DNA of 64,000 nt from Telluria sp042683405. GTDB lineage: Bacteria > Pseudomonadota > Gammaproteobacteria > Burkholderiales > Burkholderiaceae_D. The stretch lies in the NCBI RefSeq assembly GCF_042683405.1, contig NZ_JBHUJS010000001.1, positions 186,001 through 250,000 on the forward strand. The letters run 5' to 3'. A program made the position numbers and the translations under genes. Positions 52,851 through 61,770 of this stretch are shown one piece after another; positions within the stretch are counted from its first letter, which is position 1; every line of letters starts with the position of its first letter. Below the pieces are notes generated by a model that saw nothing but the letters and a program-made list of their open reading frames with translations, searched no databases and was not told the origin of the DNA.

Positions 52851-54680
52851 CTATTCCACCGTAACGGACTTGGCCAAGTTGCGCGGCTTGTCGACGTCGG
52901 TGCCGCGAGCCAGTGCGGTGTGGTACGCGAGCAGCTGCAGCGCGGCCACGTGCAGGATCGGCGACAGCAGGCCGTAGTGCTCGGGCAGGCGGATGACGTG
53001 CACGCCGTCGCCGGAGCTGATGCGCGAGTCGACATCCGCAAACACGAACAGCTCGCCGCCGCGTGCGCGCACTTCCTGCATGTTGGACTTGAGCTTTTCC
53101 AGCAGCTGGTCGTTCGGGGCGATCGTCACAACCGGCATCTCGTTGGTCACCAGCGCGAGCGGGCCGTGCTTCAGTTCACCGGCCGGATACGCTTCGGCGT
53201 GGATGTACGAGATTTCCTTGAGCTTGAGCGCGCCTTCCAGGGCGATCGGGTAGTGGATGCCGCGGCCGAGGAAGAGGGCGTTTTCCTTGCGCGCGAATTC
53301 TTCGGCCCAGGCGATGATCTGCGGCTCCAGCGCGAGCACGGAGGCAATGGCGACCGGCAGGTGGCGCATGCGCTTGAGGTATTCCGCTTCCTCGTCGTCG
53401 GTCAGGCGGCCGTTCACTTGCGCCAGCGTGAGCGTGAGCAGGAACAGGGCGGTCAGCTGCGTGGTGAAGGCCTTGGTGGACGCGACGCCCACTTCGACGC
53501 CGGCGCGCGTGATGTATGACAGCATGCACTCGCGCACCATCGCGCTGGTCGAGACGTTGCAGATGGTGAGGGTCTTGTCCATGCCGAGCGAGCGCGCGTG
53601 CTTGAGCGCGGCCAGCGTGTCGGCGGTCTCGCCGGACTGCGAGATGGTGACCACCAGCGTGGACGGATGCGGCACGCTGTCGCGGTAGCGGTATTCGCTC
53701 GCGATCTCGACGCTGACCGGGACCTTGGCCACGGATTCGATCCAGTACTTGGCGGTCAGGCCCGCGTAGTAGCTGGTGCCGCAGGCGAGGATCAGCACGC
53801 GGTCGATTTCCTTGAACACCTTGTAGGCGCCGTCGCCAAACAGCTCCGGCATGATGCCGGTCACGCCTTCCAGCGTGTCGCCGATGACGCGTGGCTGCTC
53901 GAAGATCTCCTTCTGCATGTAGTGGCGGTACGGGCCCAGTTCCGCGGCGCCGGTGTGGGCGTGCACGGTCTTGACTTCGCGCTCGACCGGACGGCCTTCG
54001 GCATCGACGACCCAGATGCGCGAGAGCTGCAGATCGACCACGTCGCCTTCTTCCAGGTAGATGATCTGGTCGGTGGTGCCAGCCAGCGCCATCGCGTCGG
54101 AGGCGACGAAGTTTTCCCCTTTGCCGAGGCCGACGATCAGCGGGGAACCCTGGCGCGCAGCGACCACGCGGTGCGGCTCTTCGCGGCAGAAGACGGCGAT
54201 CGCGTAGGCGCCGTGCAGGCGCTTGACGGCCTGCTGGACGGTGTCGAACAGGTCGCCGTTGTACATGTGGTCGACCAGGTGGGCGATAACTTCGGTGTCG
54301 GTCTGGCTCTGGAATTCGTAGCCGAGGGCGATCAGTTCGGCGCGCAGTTCATCGTGGTTTTCGATGATGCCGTTGTGGACCAGCGCGATGCGGGCGGTTT
54401 CGTCGCTCGGGGAGAAGTGCGGGTGCGCATTGTGGGCGGCAGGGGCGCCGTGCGTGGCCCAGCGGGTGTGGGCGATGCCGGTAAAGCCTTGCAGGCGGGC
54501 GTTGTCGACCTGCGCTTCCAGTTCGGCGACGCGCGAGGTGCTGCGCGAACGTTGCAGGCTGCCCTCGACATGCAGCGCGACGCCGCAAGAGTCGTAGCCA
54601 CGGTATTCAAGACGCTTGAGGCCCTCGATCAGGATGGGGGTGATGTTGCGTTGGGCTACTGCTCCGACGATGCCGCACAT
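52851..54680 (-). CDS. glmS: Glutamine-fructose-6-phosphate aminotransferase (isomerizing)
   Basis: 609 residues from the ATG at 54680, which places the catalytic Cys2 (MCGIVGAVAQ) right after the initiator; GAGG stands 6 nt upstream. The N-terminal glutaminase domain has GIAHTRWATHG and ALVHNGIIENHDELR. Two SIS domains follow (ILACGTSYYAG and TISQSGETADT; LFLGRGIHYPIALEGALKLKEISYIHAEAYPAGELKHGP), with the terminal NLAKSVTVE. It makes glucosamine-6-phosphate for peptidoglycan and LPS. The upstream region carries a phased array of Lrp-type sites shared with the Lrp/AsnC gene near glmU. Confidence 0.97.
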   Translation of the reverse strand: MCGIVGAVAQRNITPILIEGLKRLEYRGYDSCGVALHVEGSLQRSRSTSRVAELEAQVDNARLQGFTGIAHTRWATHGAPAAHNAHPHFSPSDETARIALVHNGIIENHDELRAELIALGYEFQSQTDTEVIAHLVDHMYNGDLFDTVQQAVKRLHGAYAIAVFCREEPHRVVAARQGSPLIVGLGKGENFVASDAMALAGTTDQIIYLEEGDVVDLQLSRIWVVDAEGRPVEREVKTVHAHTGAAELGPYRHYMQKEIFEQPRVIGDTLEGVTGIMPELFGDGAYKVFKEIDRVLILACGTSYYAGLTAKYWIESVAKVPVSVEIASEYRYRDSVPHPSTLVVTISQSGETADTLAALKHARSLGMDKTLTICNVSTSAMVRECMLSYITRAGVEVGVASTKAFTTQLTALFLLTLTLAQVNGRLTDDEEAEYLKRMRHLPVAIASVLALEPQIIAWAEEFARKENALFLGRGIHYPIALEGALKLKEISYIHAEAYPAGELKHGPLALVTNEMPVVTIAPNDQLLEKLKSNMQEVRARGGELFVFADVDSRISSGDGVHVIRLPEHYGLLSPILHVAALQLLAYHTALARGTDVDKPRNLAKSVTVE

Positions 54681-54732
54681 AGGGAACCTCGACAAATAGA
54701 TTATTGATGAGGAGATACTAGTGGAGTAATCG

Positions 54733-54836
54733 TGAAATATGCGTACAGAATTCACTATCTGATGAAATATTATTTCATCGTCTGGAGCATGTGAATAAAG
54801 ATTTCACATCTCAGCGAAATATGAAATTTTATTCCA
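54733..54836. promoter_or_regulatory. Phased array of four Lrp/AsnC-type sites upstream of glmS
   Basis: Four related 15-mers of the form TGAA-n7-TTCA start at 54733 (TGAAATATGCGTACA, half-site), 54763 (TGAAATATTATTTCA, perfect palindrome), 54792 (TGAATAAAGATTTCA) and 54822 (TGAAATTTTATTCCA). The steps are 30, 29 and 30 bp, close to three helical turns, so all face one side of the DNA. The array begins 53 bp upstream of the glmS start. The first two units recur with identical 30-bp spacing before the Lrp/AsnC gene at 61771. Binding by that regulator is inferred. Confidence 0.75.
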
Positions 54837-54942
54837 GAGGTAATATCCGAGGCGCCAGGCGAGAATCGTCTCACTCTTTAACCAGGAACAATTGATGTGG
54901 CGCAGAGGCGCGCTTTGCTGGAGGAACTACTTCAAAGGAGGA

Positions 54943-54973
54943 AGGGGACTGCCCCTGCAAGGGACCGTCCCCT
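54943..54973. terminator. Nested GGGGAC hairpin downstream of icd
   Basis: Arms AGGGGAC (54943-54949) and GTCCCCT (54967-54973) enclose a smaller CCCCTGCAAGGG hairpin. It lies about 70 bp beyond the stop of the isocitrate dehydrogenase gene, on its downstream side. It belongs to the GGGGAC(A/T)G repeat class. The rest of 54837-55039 has no gene I can support. Confidence 0.5.
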
Positions 54974-55039
54974 GATCTTTACGACGATACGGGAATGGGT
55001 CCGTCCAGATGCCTGGCGCGGACCCGCCCCCTGTCTACA

Positions 55040-57268
55040 TCAGATTGCGGCGAGTGCGGCGTTGAAGGTCGCGCTCGGACGCATCACAGCCGATACCTTG
55101 GCTTCGTCCAGCTTGTAGTAGCCGCCGATGTCGACCGGCTTGCCCTGCACTTCGAGCAGTTCGGCGACGATCTTTTGCTCGTTGTCGGCCAGGTTCTTGG
55201 CCAGCGGAGCGAAGGCTGCTGCCAGCTCGGCGTCTTCGGTCTGGTGCGCGAGTTCTTCTGCCCAGTACATCGACAGGTAGAACTGGCTGCCGCGGTTGTC
55301 GAGCTCACCGGTCTTTGGCGATGGCGACTTGCGGTTGTCCAGCAGGCGGCCGGTCGCGGCGTCCAGCGTGCGCGCGAGGATCTTGGCCTTGTTGTTGCCG
55401 GTCTTGATGCCGAGGTCTTCGAGGCTGACCGCCAGCGCGAGGAATTCGCCCAGCGAATCCCAGCGCAGGTGGTTCTCTTCGACCAGCTGCTGCACGTGCT
55501 TCGGCGCGGAGCCGCCGGCGCCGGTCTCGTACATGCCGCCGCCCGCCATCAGCGGAACGATCGACAGCATCTTGGCGCTGGTGCCCAGTTCCAGGATCGG
55601 GAACAGGTCGGTCAGGTAGTCGCGCAGGATGTTGCCGGTGACGGAGATGGTGTCCAGGCCGCGCTTCACGCGCTCGAGCGTGTAGCGCATCGCACGTACC
55701 TGCGACATGATCTGGATGTCCAGGCCATTGGTGTCGTGGTCCTTCAGGTAGGTGGTGACCTTCTTGATCAGCTCATTCTCGTGCGGACGGTACGGGTCGA
55801 GCCAGAACACAGCTGGCATGCCCGAGTTGCGCGCGCGGGTGACGGCCAGCTTGACCCAGTCGCGGATCGGAGCGTCCTTCACCTGGCACATGCGCCAGAT
55901 GTCGCCGGTCTCGACGTTCTGCGACATCAGCACTTCGCCGCTATCGAGGTCGGTGATGTTGGCCACGCCGTCTTCCGGGATCTCGAATGTCTTGTCGTGC
56001 GAGCCGTATTCCTCGGCCTGCTGCGCCATCAGGCCGACGTTCGGCACCGTGCCCATGGTGCGCGGGTCGAATGCGCCGTGCCATTTGCAGAAGTTGATGA
56101 TCTCCTGGTAGATGCGGGCGAAGGTCGATTCCGGCAGCACTGCCTTGACTTCCTTCAGGCGGCCATCGGCGCCGTACATCTTGCCGCCGGCGCGGATCAT
56201 GGCCGGCATCGACGCGTCGACGATCACGTCGCTCGGCGAATGGAAGTTGGTGATGCCCTTGGCCGAATCGACCATGGCCAGTTCCGGACGGCTTTCCTGG
56301 CAGGCGTGGATGTCGCGGATGATTTCTTCGCGCTGCGACTCAGGCAGGTCGGCGATCTTGTTGTACAGGTCGACCATGCCGTTGTTGACGTTCACGCCCA
56401 GGCTGTCGAACAGCGCGCCGTGCTTCGCGAACGCGTCCTTGTAGAACACGCGCACGCAGTGGCCGAACACGATCGGGTGCGACACCTTCATCATGGTCGC
56501 TTTCACGTGCAGCGAGAACATCATGCCGGTCTTGTGCGCGTCTTCGATCTGCTTTTCGTAGAACTCGATCAGGGCCTTGCGGCTCATGAACATGGAGTCG
56601 ATGATCTCGCCATCCTGCAGCGCGACCTTCGGCTTGAGCACCAGGGTCTTGCAGCTGTTGGTGATCAGTTCCATCTTGACGTTGCGCGCGCGGTCCAGCG
56701 TCATCGACTTTTCGCCGGCGTAGAAGTCGCCCTTGGTCATGTGCGAGACGTGGGTGCGCGATGCCGGCGACCATTCGCCCATCGAGTGCGGGTTCTTGCG
56801 TGCGTACTCTTTCACGGCGCGCGGTGCGCGACGGTCCGAGTTACCTTCGCGCAGGACCGGGTTGACGGCGGAACCGGTGCACTTGTTATAGCGCGCCTTG
56901 ATTTCCTTTTCTGCGTCGGTCTTTGGATCGGCAGGGTAGTCGGGCAGTGCGTAGCCCTTGCCCTGCAGTTCCTTGATCGCTGCCAGCAGCTGCGGCATCG
57001 AGGCGCTGATGTTCGGCAGCTTGATGATGTTCGCGTCCGGCTGCAGGGTCTTCTTGCCCAGTTCCGCGAGGGCGTCCGGAACGCGCTGCTCCGGGGTCAG
57101 GTAGTCGTTGAAGTTGGCCAGGATGCGGGCCGCAACGGAGATATCGCTTGCCTCGACGTTGATGCCGGCCGGCTTGGTGAAGGTGCTGACGACTGGCAGG
57201 AAGGCGTGGGTCGCCAGCAGCGGCGCCTCGTCGGTCAGGGTGTAGATGATGGTTTGATCACTGCTCAT
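55040..57268 (-). CDS. icd: Monomeric NADP-dependent isocitrate dehydrogenase
   Basis: 742 residues, the length of the monomeric (IDH-II) type and nearly twice that of the dimeric enzyme. Diagnostic blocks are TDEAPLLATHAFLPVV at the N-terminus, NPVLREGNSDRRAP (substrate-binding Ser), WSPASRTHVSHMTKGDFYAGEKS, and KISPSVIV-type C-lobe sequences such as GKMYGADGRLKEVKAVLPEST and FWLDPYRPHENELI. It catalyses oxidative decarboxylation of isocitrate to 2-oxoglutarate, producing NADPH. It is a single-gene unit lying between glmS and a divergent secreted-enzyme gene. Confidence 0.97.
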   Translation of the reverse strand: MSSDQTIIYTLTDEAPLLATHAFLPVVSTFTKPAGINVEASDISVAARILANFNDYLTPEQRVPDALAELGKKTLQPDANIIKLPNISASMPQLLAAIKELQGKGYALPDYPADPKTDAEKEIKARYNKCTGSAVNPVLREGNSDRRAPRAVKEYARKNPHSMGEWSPASRTHVSHMTKGDFYAGEKSMTLDRARNVKMELITNSCKTLVLKPKVALQDGEIIDSMFMSRKALIEFYEKQIEDAHKTGMMFSLHVKATMMKVSHPIVFGHCVRVFYKDAFAKHGALFDSLGVNVNNGMVDLYNKIADLPESQREEIIRDIHACQESRPELAMVDSAKGITNFHSPSDVIVDASMPAMIRAGGKMYGADGRLKEVKAVLPESTFARIYQEIINFCKWHGAFDPRTMGTVPNVGLMAQQAEEYGSHDKTFEIPEDGVANITDLDSGEVLMSQNVETGDIWRMCQVKDAPIRDWVKLAVTRARNSGMPAVFWLDPYRPHENELIKKVTTYLKDHDTNGLDIQIMSQVRAMRYTLERVKRGLDTISVTGNILRDYLTDLFPILELGTSAKMLSIVPLMAGGGMYETGAGGSAPKHVQQLVEENHLRWDSLGEFLALAVSLEDLGIKTGNNKAKILARTLDAATGRLLDNRKSPSPKTGELDNRGSQFYLSMYWAEELAHQTEDAELAAAFAPLAKNLADNEQKIVAELLEVQGKPVDIGGYYKLDEAKVSAVMRPSATFNAALAAI

Positions 57269-57476
57269 ACGCTATTCCTGTTCTTCGCGAAAGTGGCGGG
57301 ATGGTGTGCTCGCAGGTCTTATATAAGACATAGGACATGCGGTAACCCGATATTATGCACCACCTTTGGCGAAGCGGCCACTGCCAGAAGCTATGTTGCT
57401 GCGGACCGGGAACTTCGCGATAATCGGCGCTCTTGCATTCCTTTCAATTCCTTTCACCACGCGGGACCTGCAAACC

Positions 57477-58718
57477 ATGAAAAAACTGATGTCCCCCTCC
57501 GGCCCTGCACACGTCGCGCTCCTGGCCGCCGTGCTGGCGGCGCCGTTCGCCCACGCCACCGAATTGGCCTCGCCACCGGCGCCGGCGCAGATCGGTGTTG
57601 CATCCTTCAACATGGCCTGGGCCGGGTCGCAGGAAGACTTCAACCGCCAGAACGCCGTCTGCAAGACCGTGTCGTGGTGCGACACACGCCCACGCCGCGA
57701 GCGGGGACAATCGTTCGCCACGGACGCCGCCGTGCAGGTTGCGCGCCAGTGCGTCGCCGATACCGAACGCCTGGCCGGCGGCCCCGCGCAAGCGGCCCTG
57801 ATAGCGCCGTGCAACGCCTACCAGCCCCGTGGCACGCCGGTGGAGCTGACCAGCGCCGACTATGCCGCCAAACTGGCGGGCCTGCGTGCGACCGTCGACA
57901 ACCTGATCGAGCGCCAGGGCGTGCGCGTGATCGCGTTCCAGGAAGTGCGCTCCAGCGAAGTCATCAGGGAGGTGCTGGGACGCCATGTCGATCGCTTCAG
58001 CGTGTGCCACGCGCCGCACGAGGGCTTCCAGACCGTGGCGTTCGCGTGGGACCGCAGCGTTGCGCAGAATGGGCTGTGCAGTGTGGAGACCAGCCTGGCG
58101 GTGGTCGATAATCCGAACGATCCCGAAGCGCGCAGGGTCCGTCCCGGCCTGGCGCTCGACGTGCAGGTGGGCGATCGCCGCATCAGCTTCCTGAATGTGC
58201 ACCTGAAGTCCGGCTGCGCCAACATCGTGCCGCATCCGATTTATCAGGCGCGCCTGCTGGACGACCCTGCAGCGGCGTGCACTGTACTGAATCGCCAGGT
58301 CGCGCCGCTCGAGCGCTGGATCGACAACGTGGCCAAGCAGAGCCCCGACTTTGTGCTGCTGGGAGACTTCAACCGCCGCATCGACGAAGAGGCGGCCGCC
58401 AACATCGGTCCGGCGCAGGTGCGCGCGGACGGCAGCGATCCGTCCGGCGTGCCGGTGCCGGGTGCGGACGGCCGCGTCTCTACGCGCTACCTCTGGCAGG
58501 AGCTGAACGACGGCGGCATGCCGCTGCGCCAGGTGCCACTGGCGTCCGCAGAGGGCTGCAAGGGTTTCTCCGGCCTCGATCACATTGTGCTCAGCGGCCC
58601 GTTGGCGGCGCGCCAGCCGGCCAACCTGGTCTCATACAAGACGGCAGTCGTCCAGGCGCCGGGTCAGCGCATCGACACCAGCGACCATTGCCCGCGCAGC
58701 GTCATGCTGACGCTCTGA
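57477..58718 (+). CDS. Secreted endonuclease/exonuclease/phosphatase family protein
   Basis: 413 residues from the ATG at 57477 (MKKLMSPSGPAHVALL), which begins a good signal peptide ending near AHA-TE; a longer frame from 57366 would hide it. The EEP fold is visible: GVASFNMAW, VIAFQEVRSSEVIR (metal-binding Glu), NVHLKSGC, LLGDFNRRID (Asp/Asn) and the terminal DTSDHCPRSVML (Asp-His). Several cysteines (about 8) suggest disulfides in the periplasm or outside. It could be a DNase or a phosphodiesterase/phosphatase. It diverges from icd. Confidence 0.88.
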   Translation: MKKLMSPSGPAHVALLAAVLAAPFAHATELASPPAPAQIGVASFNMAWAGSQEDFNRQNAVCKTVSWCDTRPRRERGQSFATDAAVQVARQCVADTERLAGGPAQAALIAPCNAYQPRGTPVELTSADYAAKLAGLRATVDNLIERQGVRVIAFQEVRSSEVIREVLGRHVDRFSVCHAPHEGFQTVAFAWDRSVAQNGLCSVETSLAVVDNPNDPEARRVRPGLALDVQVGDRRISFLNVHLKSGCANIVPHPIYQARLLDDPAAACTVLNRQVAPLERWIDNVAKQSPDFVLLGDFNRRIDEEAAANIGPAQVRADGSDPSGVPVPGADGRVSTRYLWQELNDGGMPLRQVPLASAEGCKGFSGLDHIVLSGPLAARQPANLVSYKTAVVQAPGQRIDTSDHCPRSVMLTL

Positions 58719-58783
58719 CCCGCGGACTGGTGATCGCCCGCGCAGCTTTATAGCTTTTTAATCGGCGGATCGCGCGGGTCTGG

Positions 58784-61579
58784 CTACGCCAGCAGCACGT
58801 CGAGTTCCGTGTGGTTGACGGGCTTGGTCAGGTGGAAGTCGAAGCCGGCCTCGCGCGTGAGCATGCGGTCGCGCTCCTGTCCCCAGCCCGTCACCGCGAT
58901 GATCAGCGAGCGCTGGTCGTGCTCGCGGTTGCGCAGCTCGCGCGCGACCTCAAGGCCGCTCATGCCGGGCATGCCGATATCGAGCAGCACCACGTCCGGC
59001 GCGAACTGCGCGGCCATCTCCAGCGCGGCGGGTCCATCGTGCGCTTCCCGCACCTGGTGGCCGGACACCTGCAGCAGCGCGACCATGCTGGATGCGGCGT
59101 CAAGGTTGTCGTCCACCACCAGGATGCGGCGCGGACGCGTGCGCGCCTCGTGGCTGGCGCGGGGTTGTTCCGGCGCCGCCTGGGGCGCCAGTCGCAGTAG
59201 CGGCAGCCGCACCGTGAACGTGGTTCCGTGCCCCAGCCCTTCGCTGCTCGCCACCACGGTGCCGCCGTGCAGCTCGACAAAGCCTTTGACCAGCGACAGG
59301 CCGATCCCAAGGCCGCCCTGGCTGCGCTCCAGCGATGGCGCGAGCTGGGAGAACAGGCCGAATATCGGCTCCAGGTTTTCCGGCGCCACGCCGATGCCGG
59401 TATCCGACACCGCGATGCGCACCTCGTCTGCCTCGCGCTCCGCGTCGATCCGGATCCTTCCTCCGCGCGGCGTGAACTTGATGGCGTTGGTCAGCAGGTT
59501 CACGAAGCACTGGACGATGCGGGTGGCATCGGCGTCCGCGTACAGCGGGTCGTCGGGCAGGTGCAGGGACACTTCGTGGCCGGCGGCCTTGAACGATTCG
59601 TCCACCGCATGCAGCGCGTCCGCCATGCAGTCGACCAGTGAAACCGTCTTCTTCTGCAGCGTGACCTTGCGCTGGGTGATGCGCGCGACTTCCAGCAGGT
59701 CGTCCACCAGCCGCGATAAATGGCGCGACTGGCGGTCGATGACCGTGAGCGCGCTTTGCACATGGGGTGGCGTTTGCCCGATCATGTTGATGAGCGTGAT
59801 GGCGTTGCGGATCGGCGCAAGGGGGTTGCGCAGCTCGTGCGCCAGCGTGGCCAGGAACTCGTCCTTGCGCTGGTCCGCCAGGCGCAGCGCGTCCTGCGCC
59901 TGCGTTTGCGCCGCGATGTCGGTGTGAGTGCCGAACCATTGCAGCACCCGCCCTTCGCGGTCCTTCAGCGGCACGATACGGGTGAGGAAAGGGCGGTAGG
60001 CGCCGTCCGCGCCACGCAGGTGCGTCACCATTTCGTACGGCTCGCCGGTGCTGCTCGAACGGCGCCAGCGCTCCAGCGACTCGGTCAGGTCCTGCGGGGC
60101 GCAGCTCTGCTGCCAGCGCCATCCTTCCGACCCTTCGGCGTCCAGCCCGGTGTACTCGTACCAGCGGCGGTTCAGCCACGACACGTAGCCGTCCGGTTCG
60201 GACATCCACGCGAGCTGCGGCAGCTCGTTGGCGAGCGTGCGGAAATGCGCCGCGTGCTCTTCATCCGCCTCCTGGCGCCGCTTGCGGTCGGTAATGTCGG
60301 CAATGACGCCGAACACCGACAGCGGCGTCCCGTCGTCCTCGTCGTACTCGGCCTTGCCGCGCAGCTGGGCCCATAGCAACTCGCCGCGGGCATTCCGCAC
60401 GCGGAACTCCATCTCGCAATCCGTGTTGTTCCTAATGCATTCCGTGATCGCCCGGCGCAACGGGTCACGGTCCTCTGGATCGACGTATTGCATGAACGCC
60501 TCTGCGTCAGGGCGCAGGCTGCGCGGGGCCAGTCCCAGCATATGCTCCACCTCGGGGCTCCACCACGTGAGTGCGCTCTTCACGTCGCGGCTGAATACAC
60601 CCATCCTCCCGGCCTGCAGGGCCAGGCGCAAGGTTTCCTGGCGTTCGCGCAGCCGTGCGGCCGAGTGCGCGGTCTTTTCGGCTTTGCTCAGGTCGCGGTA
60701 CATGCTGACGTGTTCCGTCAGCAGCATCAGCAGGACGAAGACGGACGCGAACACCGCGTACACCCGGCCGGCGTAGAACCCGACATCCCACCTGCCCGCG
60801 TTGAAGATGCTGACCAGGCCCACCTCGAAGAACCACGCCGACAGCACCACCATGAGCCACAGGTCCAGCGCCGAAGGGGAACGGCGCCGGTACATGACCA
60901 CCAGCGCGACCGCGCTCAGGACCCACGGGCTGTACCGTCCCAGGTTGAACCACGCGGAGTAGCGGTCGCCATCGAGCATCGGCGGCAGGATGTCGTTGCC
61001 GAGCACGGCCAGCGCACTCAGGGCCATCGCGCAGGCGAAGGTGATGAGGATGGCCTGCGCTTCGGTGCGCGCGTGGCTGTAGGTTCGGTCGCGCTCCTTG
61101 AACAAAGAATAGCCGATCACGGCGACCGGAAAGCCGATGTGCCAGAACACGTGCAGGTAGCCGGTGGTCTGCGCGCCGCCGCCAAGCAGGCCGGCCGGCG
61201 CGAGTGCACCGGGAAAGGTCAGCAGGTGGACAATCGCCATCACGGCCGAGTACAGGTAGCCGCAGGCCAGGATCAGGATCGAATATTGGCGGTACAGGCG
61301 CAGGTAGCCGAACAGCAGCGCAGCGGTGATCAGGTCGTTGACGACAACGATGGGCTGGTACAGCGGAATGAACCAGTCGGCGACGCCAACGTCATGATCG
61401 GCAAACGGAATGAGCGCCAGGAACATTCCGAGCGATGCGGCGATGAGGAGCAGGGCCAACCGTCGGGAGGCTGGGCTGGCTGGATACTCCAACAATATCT
61501 TCGATTGCGCGCTTCCAGCCACCGCCTCATCGCTACTTCGTTCGTCTGCCGACTCCAGGCGGGGCGTGGGAGGGTTCAT
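58784..61579 (-). CDS. Membrane hybrid histidine kinase with two PAS domains and receiver
   Basis: 931 residues from the ATG at 61579; the frame continues to 61729, but that part is translated intergenic DNA. About eight hydrophobic segments (about 40-290) form an integral sensor resembling MASE4. A PAS/PAC pair follows (LRLALQAGRMGVFSRDV and FRTLANELPQLAWMSEPDGYV). The kinase core has H581 (LATLAHELRNPLAPIRNAI), NLLTNAIKFTPRGG and QGGLGIGLSLVKGFVELHGG, with a C-terminal receiver at D867 (VLLDIGMPGMSG). The ligand or signal is unknown. It is a single-gene unit with no partner regulator adjacent. Confidence 0.92.
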   Translation of the reverse strand: MNPPTPRLESADERSSDEAVAGSAQSKILLEYPASPASRRLALLLIAASLGMFLALIPFADHDVGVADWFIPLYQPIVVVNDLITAALLFGYLRLYRQYSILILACGYLYSAVMAIVHLLTFPGALAPAGLLGGGAQTTGYLHVFWHIGFPVAVIGYSLFKERDRTYSHARTEAQAILITFACAMALSALAVLGNDILPPMLDGDRYSAWFNLGRYSPWVLSAVALVVMYRRRSPSALDLWLMVVLSAWFFEVGLVSIFNAGRWDVGFYAGRVYAVFASVFVLLMLLTEHVSMYRDLSKAEKTAHSAARLRERQETLRLALQAGRMGVFSRDVKSALTWWSPEVEHMLGLAPRSLRPDAEAFMQYVDPEDRDPLRRAITECIRNNTDCEMEFRVRNARGELLWAQLRGKAEYDEDDGTPLSVFGVIADITDRKRRQEADEEHAAHFRTLANELPQLAWMSEPDGYVSWLNRRWYEYTGLDAEGSEGWRWQQSCAPQDLTESLERWRRSSSTGEPYEMVTHLRGADGAYRPFLTRIVPLKDREGRVLQWFGTHTDIAAQTQAQDALRLADQRKDEFLATLAHELRNPLAPIRNAITLINMIGQTPPHVQSALTVIDRQSRHLSRLVDDLLEVARITQRKVTLQKKTVSLVDCMADALHAVDESFKAAGHEVSLHLPDDPLYADADATRIVQCFVNLLTNAIKFTPRGGRIRIDAEREADEVRIAVSDTGIGVAPENLEPIFGLFSQLAPSLERSQGGLGIGLSLVKGFVELHGGTVVASSEGLGHGTTFTVRLPLLRLAPQAAPEQPRASHEARTRPRRILVVDDNLDAASSMVALLQVSGHQVREAHDGPAALEMAAQFAPDVVLLDIGMPGMSGLEVARELRNREHDQRSLIIAVTGWGQERDRMLTREAGFDFHLTKPVNHTELDVLLA

Positions 61580-61711
61580 ACGCAGTGCGGAACGTCGAGG
61601 TAGGGTTGGACGAGCATAGCAGACCATGCGCCGGCGCCCGGTCCGATTGCCCGTCGTTCCAGCGAAGGCTGGAACAGATGGCGCCCGCCCCCGTTCGACT
61701 CCTGCGGCGGA

Positions 61712-61758
61712 TGAAATATGCTTCCACAAATGCTCTACAATTGAAATATTATTTCATC
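61712..61758. promoter_or_regulatory. Paired Lrp/AsnC-type sites upstream of the Lrp/AsnC gene
   Basis: TGAAATATGCTTCCA (61712-61726) and the palindrome TGAAATATTATTTCA (61742-61756, extended to ...TTTCATC at 61758) start exactly 30 bp apart, the same as at glmS. The 17-mer TGAAATATTATTTCATC is identical at both loci. A possible -10, TACAAT (61736-61741), abuts the palindrome, which would place the bound regulator over the transcription start; negative autoregulation is inferred. The palindrome begins 29 bp before the ATG. Confidence 0.75.
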
Positions 61759-61770
61759 ATATTCCGCCCC

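Noticed and set aside
54681..54900. A glmS ribozyme in the glmS leader
   Set aside because: No glmS-ribozyme core is visible, and this riboswitch is known from Gram-positive bacteria; the region is explained by phased Lrp-type sites.
54995..58111. 1038-codon plus-strand open frame across icd and the EEP-family gene
   Set aside because: It runs antisense to icd and out of frame with the EEP gene; composition is typical of a high-GC shadow.
61640..61690. CGTTCCAGCGAAGGCTGGAACAG as a dispersed repeat of the VPAFAG type
   Set aside because: A hairpin is present, but only one good copy was seen in the window, so a repeat family cannot be supported here.
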